Positions 35,160-41,148 of a DNA stretch of 41,148 nt are shown piece by piece. Location of the stretch: assembly GCA_003281125.1 (NCBI GenBank), contig QCCW01000007.1, positions 1-41,148 of the forward strand, read 5' to 3'. The DNA comes from Prochlorococcus sp. AG-347-N23 (GTDB lineage: Bacteria > Cyanobacteriota > Cyanobacteriia > PCC-6307 > Cyanobiaceae). A program made the position numbers and the translations under genes. The notes beneath the pieces were generated by a model. The model had not been told where the DNA came from, did not search any database, and saw only the letters and a list, made by a program, of their open reading frames with translations. Each line of letters starts with the position of its first letter. The stretch's first letter is position 1.

Positions 35160-35813
35160 TTGTTGTTATCTAATCGTTTTGTCAAAGGATTGACACCTCC
35201 TTATTTAATTGAGCTTATCAATAGATTAATAAGAACTTTGAAAAGAAACGAACTTTTTGAAGGAGATGATTATTTATTTAAAAAATTGACCAAGATAACT
35301 AAGGTCTATGGAGAGTATGGTTGTGGACAATCTACATTATGGATTGCTCGTAATACTAATAATACGATCCTTTGTGTAGAGTCATCCAAAAAATGGGCAG
35401 AGAAAATTGAAAGATTTGTTCCAGATGTTAATAAATTAAAAATTGATTTGATAAATTTAGGTCCAACTGTTTCTTATGGATACCCAAAGACTTATGAAAA
35501 AAGAGAAAAATTTACACTTTATTGCAACTCTATTTGGAATCATCAAGGATTAATTCCTGAGATTGTTTTAATTGATGGAAGATTTAGAGTTGCCTGTTTT
35601 TTAACATGCCTATTAAAAGCCAAGTCTGGAACAAAATTAATTTTTGATGACTATCTAAACAACCCACATTATCATGTAGTTGAAGAGTTTCTTAAACCTA
35701 AAGAATTCTGCGGAAGACAAGCATTATTTATAGTTCCAAAAATAAAGATAAATTCATTGAATGAGAAAAGATTATTAAAAGAAATTGCAAATTTTCAATA
35801 TGTTTTGGATTAA
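35160..35813 (+). CDS. SAM-methyltransferase-like protein of unknown function
   Basis: A 217-residue protein starting at TTG 35160 (the ATG at 35142 meets a stop after four codons). The central part has the class I fold cues VYGEYGCGQSTLWIA (motif I, about 56-70), a VESS acidic end of strand 2, EIVLIDGRFRVACFLTCLLKA (motif IV/V) and KLIFDDYLNNPHYHV. Substrate unknown. It lies on the plus strand just before the gene-poor stretch leading to tRNA-Arg, at the edge of the polysaccharide locus. Confidence 0.65.
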   Translation: MLLSNRFVKGLTPPYLIELINRLIRTLKRNELFEGDDYLFKKLTKITKVYGEYGCGQSTLWIARNTNNTILCVESSKKWAEKIERFVPDVNKLKIDLINLGPTVSYGYPKTYEKREKFTLYCNSIWNHQGLIPEIVLIDGRFRVACFLTCLLKAKSGTKLIFDDYLNNPHYHVVEEFLKPKEFCGRQALFIVPKIKINSLNEKRLLKEIANFQYVLD

Positions 35814-36153
35814 ATAAGGATTAAAAATATTTAACATGTTTTAGTTAAATTATCCTTAAAAACCAATAAAAAAACTAAAGAAAATGCTCTTTGAGAAATA
35901 ATTATAGTTGAGTTGTATAGATCTTAATATTTAGAATAAGTCTTTTAAATTATTAATAAGATTTTTCGAGTGAACTAATTTCTAAAGAAAAATAATTTTC
36001 TAAATTATATATAGTATTTCTTTTTGGTAATTTACTTGTTGTGTGTGCTGGACTGTTTTAAGATAAGAAGGTTATTTGGGTTGTTTCTTAGAGAGTAGAA
36101 AAAGATGATGGTTCATAGCTGGCACCATCAGTGAACTACTAGCCCAAAAATTA
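35814..36153. other. 340-base spacer with no gene found, before tRNA-Arg
   Basis: I find no credible protein gene here. The left two thirds are simple AT-rich sequence. The right end, 36106-36136, carries a perfect 7-bp inverted repeat TGATGGT/ACCATCA (36106-36112 and 36124-36130) with an 11-base loop. An overlapping alternative pairing GTTCA/TGAAC (36111-36115 and 36132-36136) is also possible, so switching folds could form in RNA. It could be a small RNA, the promoter region of tRNA-Arg or an integration scar; none can be shown from sequence. Confidence 0.4.
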
Positions 36154-36227
<74 letters not shown>

Positions 36228-36261
36228 TCAAGAGTTAAAAGATTTTGACTATAAAAATAAA

Positions 36262-37572
36262 ATGTTAACTAATAATTTTTTTAAATATTCAAAAAAAAAT
36301 TATCTGAATATTGGGAAATACTCTTTTCTTATTGGGGTTTTCCTTTTACCTACTGCTTTTGCAATATCAGGTTTATTTTTACTTTTTTCTTTAGTTTTAT
36401 CTTTTTCCAAAATTAAATTTTCTTTTTTAAAAGAGAAAATAAACTTATCCTTATTCGTAGTTATCGGTTTAATAATATTTACTTCATTTATTAATAATAT
36501 ATATTTAATTCCAACAATACTTAAAGACTTAGAAAGTTCCTACATATGGCTTAATTTATTTAATTGGATTCCTGCTTTGATTGGTTTTATTGGATTTCAA
36601 AGTTATGTAAAATCACAAGAGGACAGATTAATATTATCTAAATTCTTGCTTTCAGGAACAGTACCAGTTATTGCTAGTTGTCTAATTCAACTATTTTTTG
36701 ACTTACAGGGACCCTTTGAAATACTTAACGGATTAATAATTTGGTTCCATAAGCCCTTAGAAATTACGGGAGGTGTTTCAGGGCTATTTAGTAATAGAAA
36801 TTATGCAGGTTTTTGGCTATCAGTTAATCTGCCTTTCGCTTTCTACTTCCTTAAAAAAAATTTAAAGTGCAAAATTCGGATTTTGCCGATATTACTTATA
36901 AGTTTTTTAATGATGTATTTAATCATCTACACAAATTCTAAGAATGCTTTACTAGGAATGATTTCTACATTAATAATTTTTGTTGGAATCAAATTTATAA
37001 TATTATTTTTTGCGATCTTGATTGTATTAATTCTTGCCCTTACATTTCTCCCAATAATAAATATAAACATAGTTGAATATTTACCTGAAGTTTTTTTGAG
37101 AATAAGAGGCTTAAATTTCTTCATAAATACTCCAAGAATTGTTGTTTTCAGATCAGCTATTAATTATATTTTACAGAGACCATTTCTAGGATGGGGATCA
37201 GGAACATTTGCTTTGATTTTTTTAGTAAAAGAAAATATGTGGAATCCACCTTTTGTATTTCATAAATTTCAGCATACTCACAATTTATTTTTAGAAATGG
37301 CTTTTAATTTTGGTATCCCGATTGCAGTAACATTAACCACGATTGCTTTTTTTATTCTTTTTAAAGCTTTAAAAGTATTATTATCAAATCAATCTAAAGA
37401 TGACTTTTATATTCTAGACAAAGCATGGATAGCATCGGGAATAGTTGTTTTTTTAATCCATTTGAGTGATTTACCTTTTTATGATGGTAGGATAAATATG
37501 TTTATTTGCATCTTGTTTTCTGGAATAAGATCTATTTCACTATCAAGAAACAGTTTGAAAATTTGTAATTAA
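36262..37572 (+). CDS. O-antigen ligase/polymerase family membrane protein
   Basis: A 436-residue inner-membrane protein with about ten helices. The ligase/polymerase signature appears near the end: RPFLGWGSGTFALIF followed by KFQHTHNLFLEMAFNFGIPIAV, with the His-rich loop characteristic of WaaL/Wzy proteins. It either attaches O-antigen to lipid A core or joins repeat units; sequence does not settle which. The open frame reaches back to 36196 through the tRNA-Arg gene, which cannot be right; the ATG at 36262 is used. Confidence 0.88.
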   Translation: MLTNNFFKYSKKNYLNIGKYSFLIGVFLLPTAFAISGLFLLFSLVLSFSKIKFSFLKEKINLSLFVVIGLIIFTSFINNIYLIPTILKDLESSYIWLNLFNWIPALIGFIGFQSYVKSQEDRLILSKFLLSGTVPVIASCLIQLFFDLQGPFEILNGLIIWFHKPLEITGGVSGLFSNRNYAGFWLSVNLPFAFYFLKKNLKCKIRILPILLISFLMMYLIIYTNSKNALLGMISTLIIFVGIKFIILFFAILIVLILALTFLPIININIVEYLPEVFLRIRGLNFFINTPRIVVFRSAINYILQRPFLGWGSGTFALIFLVKENMWNPPFVFHKFQHTHNLFLEMAFNFGIPIAVTLTTIAFFILFKALKVLLSNQSKDDFYILDKAWIASGIVVFLIHLSDLPFYDGRINMFICILFSGIRSISLSRNSLKICN

Positions 37573-37588
37573 AAGTTTTTGATTTTAA

Positions 37589-38203
37589 ATGACAAATGAT
37601 TTATGTAAAAATCACATTCATCCAAGTGTAGTAGTACAACCTTCAGCAATAATAGACAAGGGAGCCATGATTGGAGCAAATACAAAAATATGGCATTGGG
37701 TTCATATCTGTTCAGAGGCTAAAATTGGTAAAAACTGTTCCTTTGGGCAAAATGTATTTGTCGCTAATAAAGTAAAAATAGGAAATAATGTAAAAGTCCA
37801 AAATAACGTATCTATTTACGATAATGTGACTCTTCAAGATAATGTTTTTTGTGGTCCAAGTGTAGTATTTACTAATGTTAAAAACCCAAGATCGAAAATA
37901 CAAAGAAAGCATGAATATAAAAATACATTAGTTATGAAAGGTGCTTCTTTAGGCGCAAATTGTACAATTATTTGCGGAATCTCAATTGGAGATAATGCCT
38001 TTGTGGCAGCGGGAGCAGTTGTTACAAAAGATGTTAAGCCATATGCTTTAGTAAAAGGAGTTCCAGCTAGACAAATTGGATGGCTTAGTGAATTTGGTGA
38101 TAATATACCTCTTCCACTTGAGGGTAATGGATCATGGACATGTCAAAAAATGAATATTAAATATTCTTTGAAACAATCAGAAATGTTTGCCGAAAAACTA
38201 TAG
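37589..38203 (+). CDS. wbpD: UDP-amino-sugar N-acetyltransferase, WbpD/WlbB-like (left-handed beta helix)
   Basis: A 204-residue hexapeptide-repeat acyltransferase. The repeats are visible throughout, e.g. [20 protein letters not shown] and [20 protein letters not shown], forming the trimeric beta helix; the C-terminal [13 protein letters not shown] is family-typical. WbpD/WlbB acetylates the 3-amino group of UDP-GlcNAc3NA. It sits 16 bases after the O-antigen gene and before wbpA- and wbpB-like genes, the same pathway set. Confidence 0.9.
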   Translation: MTNDLCKNHIHPSVVVQPSAIIDKGAMIGANTKIWHWVHICSEAKIGKNCSFGQNVFVANKVKIGNNVKVQNNVSIYDNVTLQDNVFCGPSVVFTNVKNPRSKIQRKHEYKNTLVMKGASLGANCTIICGISIGDNAFVAAGAVVTKDVKPYALVKGVPARQIGWLSEFGDNIPLPLEGNGSWTCQKMNIKYSLKQSEMFAEKL

Positions 38204-38246
38204 TAGATTAATTTATTGGAATAGCCAAAAATCTTTATTGGATATT

Positions 38247-39572
38247 ATGACTTTGGATAAGAACGAATTAATAAATAATTTTAAGGCGAATTTCAGCAAA
38301 AAAGATAAAAGTATTGCGATAGTGGGTCTAGGATATGTAGGTTTGCCTTTAGCTCTTGCTTTTGCAGAAAAAAACTTTTCTGTTATAGGGATAGATATTG
38401 ACCAGGGAAAAGTAACTAAGTTAAAAAATAAAGAGAGCTATCTTAAACATATCAACAATTCAAGGATCTCCAAAGTAATTGAAAACAAAAAATTCCTACC
38501 AACATCAGATTTCTCAGAAGCAGAGAAATGCCTAGCTATTATTTTATGTGTACCTACACCTTTAAACAAAAATAGGGAGCCAGATTTACAATACATAACG
38601 ACGACTTTAAATTCTTTAAAAAGATACTTTCAAGAAGGTCAGCTATTAAGTTTAGAAAGTACCACTTATCCTGGGACAACTGAAGAGGTACTAAAACCAT
38701 TAATTGAATCTTCCGGTTTTGACATTGGTAATAACTTCTTTCTTGTCTATTCACCAGAGAGAGAAGATCCTGGCAATAAAGAATTTTCAACAGGATCTAT
38801 TCCTAAAATAATTGGCGGGATTTCTCCTACTTGTAGAGCAATAGGCATTGAATTGTACTCCAAGATAATTGAGAAACTTGTGCCAGTTTCCTCAACACGA
38901 GCTGCTGAGATAACAAAGTTATTAGAAAATATTCATAGAGCTGTAAATATTGGACTTATGAATGAGTTAAAAATTCTATCCGATAAGATGAACATAGATT
39001 TGTACGAAATAATAGATGCAGCGGCAACAAAACCCTTTGGGTTTACCCCATATTATCCAGGCCCTGGGTTAGGTGGGCACTGTATACCAATTGATCCATT
39101 TTATTTAACTTGGAAGGCCAGAGAATATGGGATGAACACAAAATTTATTGAATTAGCTGGAGAAATTAATGCTTCAATGCCTCAATACGTCATAGAGAAG
39201 ATTTTTAATTTACTCAACGATAGAAGTAAATCAGTAAAAGATAGTAAGATTCTTGTCCTTGGATTATCTTATAAAAAAAATATAGATGACATTAGAGAAT
39301 CTCCATCATTAGATATTATTTATGAACTTTTAAAAAGAGGCGCTATTGTTAAATATAATGATCCTTACATACCAAAATTACCAAAAGTAAGAAAATATAA
39401 TTTAGAAATTGAGCATTGCAAAATAACCTCAGGTATTTTAAGGTCTTTTGATTGTGTTTTACTACTAACTGATCATGATGATTTTCCTTATGAATTAATT
39501 AGAAAAAATAGCAATCTAATTATTGATACTAGAGGAAGATTTACTCTTTCAGAAAATATTTTTAGAGCTTAA
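38247..39572 (+). CDS. wbpA: UDP-N-acetylglucosamine 6-dehydrogenase, WbpA-like
   Basis: Oxidises UDP-GlcNAc to UDP-GlcNAc uronic acid, the first step toward diacetamido uronic acids. From ATG 38247 the protein has 441 residues. A Rossmann start IAIVGLGYVGLPLALAF is followed by the helix-rich middle with ENIHRAVNIGLMNELKIL. The catalytic Cys279 is in GPGLGGHCIPIDPFYL, and a second nucleotide domain contains VLGLSYKKNIDDIRESPSL. The frame is open from 38187 (TTG), but ATG 38247 gives the typical length. Confidence 0.93.
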   Translation: MTLDKNELINNFKANFSKKDKSIAIVGLGYVGLPLALAFAEKNFSVIGIDIDQGKVTKLKNKESYLKHINNSRISKVIENKKFLPTSDFSEAEKCLAIILCVPTPLNKNREPDLQYITTTLNSLKRYFQEGQLLSLESTTYPGTTEEVLKPLIESSGFDIGNNFFLVYSPEREDPGNKEFSTGSIPKIIGGISPTCRAIGIELYSKIIEKLVPVSSTRAAEITKLLENIHRAVNIGLMNELKILSDKMNIDLYEIIDAAATKPFGFTPYYPGPGLGGHCIPIDPFYLTWKAREYGMNTKFIELAGEINASMPQYVIEKIFNLLNDRSKSVKDSKILVLGLSYKKNIDDIRESPSLDIIYELLKRGAIVKYNDPYIPKLPKVRKYNLEIEHCKITSGILRSFDCVLLLTDHDDFPYELIRKNSNLIIDTRGRFTLSENIFRA

Positions 39573-39584
39573 GTTTTTTTGATT

Positions 39585-40676
39585 ATGAAAAATATAATCT
39601 CCAGAAAAATTAAAGTCGCTATTGTTGGATGTGGGAGAATTTGTAAAAAACATATTCTGGCAATTATTACTGAAAATAAAAGATGTGAACTTGTGGCAAT
39701 TTGCGATAATAATCCAAAAAAGATTGAAAACATATCTGATTTCTACAACAGCAAATTAAAAGAAAAGAATTTTCCTTTAAAACATTTATTTAAATTTAAT
39801 GATTATGAGGAGCTCATAAACTCAAAAATAAATAACAAAATCGATATTGATTTAATTGTTTTAGCAACCCCAAGTGGTTTACATCCTATACAAACAAAGA
39901 TTGCAGCTAAATCAGGAATAAATATTTGTACAGAGAAGCCAATGGCTATAAATCTTACCGATGCAAAAGAAATGATTAAAGTTTGCAAAGAGGCAGAGGT
40001 GAAACTATTTGTAATAAAACAAAATAGACTTAATCCAACATTACAAATTTTAAAAAAGAAAGTAGAAGAAAAAAAATTTGGGAATATTGGAATCGTTGAT
40101 ATCAACGTTTTTTGGCAGCGGCCGCAATCCTACTACGACCAAGACGAATGGAGAGGCACCAAAGATCTTGATGGAGGCGCACTACTTAATCAGGCTAGTC
40201 ACTATGTTGATTTATTAGAGTGGATTATTGGACCTTTAGATGGCTTATACGCAAATATATCAACTATAAGTAGGAATATAGAAGTAGAAGATACTGCAGT
40301 TATTCAATTGAAGTGGGAAAGTGGAGCACTTGGATCTATGTCAGTAACCATGATAACTTATCCAAAAAATATAGAGGGATCAATTACTATAATTGGTGAT
40401 AAAGGCAGTGCGAAAGTTGGAGGGATAGCAGTTAATGAATTTGAATATTCTTTTTTCGAAGACGATATTAACGCTAACTTAAAAAACTACAACTATCAAA
40501 CCGAATCAGTTTACGGATTTGGTCACAAATTTTATTATCAAAATATGTTTGATAATCTAATTAATAATACTAAGGCTATATGCGACGGAGAAAGCGGCTT
40601 ATCAAGCATAAAAATAATTAATGCAGCTTACAAATCTGCCGAAGAACAAAGATTTATAAAATTATCAACTATATAA
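39585..40676 (+). CDS. wbpB: Gfo/Idh/MocA oxidoreductase, WbpB-like
   Basis: A 363-residue NAD(H)-dependent oxidoreductase. The nucleotide loop is VAIVGCGRICKKH (about 11-23); the catalytic lysine is Lys118 in TEKPMAINL. QASHYVDLLEWIIGPLDG is the usual C-terminal-domain motif. WbpB oxidises the C3 hydroxyl of UDP-GlcNAcA ahead of amination. Start ATG 39585 is preferred over TTG 39579, two codons earlier. It follows the wbpA-like gene by 12 bases; no wbpE-type aminotransferase is in the window. Confidence 0.9.
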   Translation: MKNIISRKIKVAIVGCGRICKKHILAIITENKRCELVAICDNNPKKIENISDFYNSKLKEKNFPLKHLFKFNDYEELINSKINNKIDIDLIVLATPSGLHPIQTKIAAKSGINICTEKPMAINLTDAKEMIKVCKEAEVKLFVIKQNRLNPTLQILKKKVEEKKFGNIGIVDINVFWQRPQSYYDQDEWRGTKDLDGGALLNQASHYVDLLEWIIGPLDGLYANISTISRNIEVEDTAVIQLKWESGALGSMSVTMITYPKNIEGSITIIGDKGSAKVGGIAVNEFEYSFFEDDINANLKNYNYQTESVYGFGHKFYYQNMFDNLINNTKAICDGESGLSSIKIINAAYKSAEEQRFIKLSTI

Positions 40677-40679
40677 ATA

Positions 40680-41148
40680 ATGAAGATTTGGATTTTGCAG
40701 ACTGGAGAATTCCTACAAATTGATGGACAAAATGTTAGGCCAATGCGGGCTATTAATCTTTCTGAATATTTTCTTAAAAGAGGACATTCAGTAAATCTTT
40801 TAAGCTCTGACTTTAGCCACCAAACGAAATTACATAGATATAAAAATTTGACGGTAAAAGACATAAGAGATAATTTTCAAATAACTCTTATTCCCTCACC
40901 TGGATATAAATCAAATATAAGTATTAAAAGACTTTTTGATCATTTTATTCTTGGCATAAATACGTTTAAATATCTTTTTAAAATAAAACCTGAAAACCAT
41001 CCTGACTTTGTTTTTATAGGCTACCCTCCAATCGAAACAACTTTTTTTCTCTCAATTTGGTTAAAGCTAAAAAAAATACCCTTTTGCATTGACATAAAAG
41101 ATCAATGGCCACATATATTTCTCCAAAAATCAAAAGGGTTAAAGAGAA
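40680..41148 (+). CDS. GT4-type glycosyltransferase, N-terminal part (cut by window edge)
   Basis: An open frame from ATG 40680 (MKIWILQTGEFLQIDGQNVR) to the window end, 156 codons so far with no stop. The opening PMRAINLSEYFLKRGHSVNLL followed by FVFIGYPPIETTFFLSIWLK and IPFCIDIKDQWPHIF matches the N-terminal domain of GT4 enzymes such as WbuB/WcaI-like O-antigen glycosyltransferases. The donor-binding C-terminal half lies outside. It begins three bases after the wbpB-like stop and belongs to the polysaccharide locus. Confidence 0.85.
   Translation, partial: MKIWILQTGEFLQIDGQNVRPMRAINLSEYFLKRGHSVNLLSSDFSHQTKLHRYKNLTVKDIRDNFQITLIPSPGYKSNISIKRLFDHFILGINTFKYLFKIKPENHPDFVFIGYPPIETTFFLSIWLKLKKIPFCIDIKDQWPHIFLQKSKGLKR

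Overview
The window is a very AT-rich, densely packed cyanobacterial chromosome segment. Gene content and protein sequences point to a high-light-adapted Prochlorococcus. It carries ycf4 and psbDC next to cobQ, a Pcb-type chlorophyll-binding antenna protein, a MIF-like tautomerase, Prochlorococcus-style short hypotheticals, and many GTG/TTG starts with few Shine-Dalgarno sites. Species and ecotype are inferred from the sequence only.

Layout. 1-5.3 kb: ycf4 (cut by the left edge) diverges from psbD-psbC, which overlap and share one strong terminator; then maf, and cobQ overlapping a small 2Fe-2S protein. 5.3-5.8 kb: a gene-free stretch with two convergent small-RNA candidates resembling the Yfr2 family, sharing a two-way terminator, and tRNA-Ser(CGA). 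5.8-15 kb: an iron- and envelope-related block with a FutA-type iron-binding protein diverging from a PiuC hydroxylase, a small secreted protein, a porin with a Yfr1-like pairing site at its start codon, glyQ, a small operon (56-aa protein, MIF tautomerase, DUF1824), and the isiB flavodoxin followed by an IsiA-like Pcb antenna gene. 15-21.6 kb: a thioredoxin-fold protein, a SemiSWEET, an AEC-type carrier with no normal start codon, a ribbon-helix-helix-like protein, two glycosyltransferases and a DMT exporter. 21.6-34.4 kb: conserved housekeeping genes: sppA, aroH, rpmH-rnpA-PH protein-yidC-ycf46, serS, rseP, rpsN, pnp, cysQ and rsmI. 34.4-36.2 kb: an HTH protein, a methyltransferase-like protein and tRNA-Arg(TCT). 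36.2 kb to the end: a surface-polysaccharide locus (O-antigen ligase/polymerase, wbpD-, wbpA- and wbpB-like genes, and a glycosyltransferase cut by the right edge), which looks like the edge of a variable genomic island beginning at the tRNA.

How the parts fit. The first third serves photosystem II and the response to iron shortage: iron capture, outer-membrane passage, ferredoxin replacement by flavodoxin, and extra chlorophyll antenna. The middle is ribosome, tRNA, RNA-decay and membrane-protein biogenesis. The right end builds cell-surface glycans, probably containing a 2,3-diacetamido uronic acid. The observations most worth a second look are the convergent sRNA pair, the porin/Yfr1 site, the isiB-pcb pair, the missing start codon of the AEC carrier and the tRNA-bounded glycan locus.
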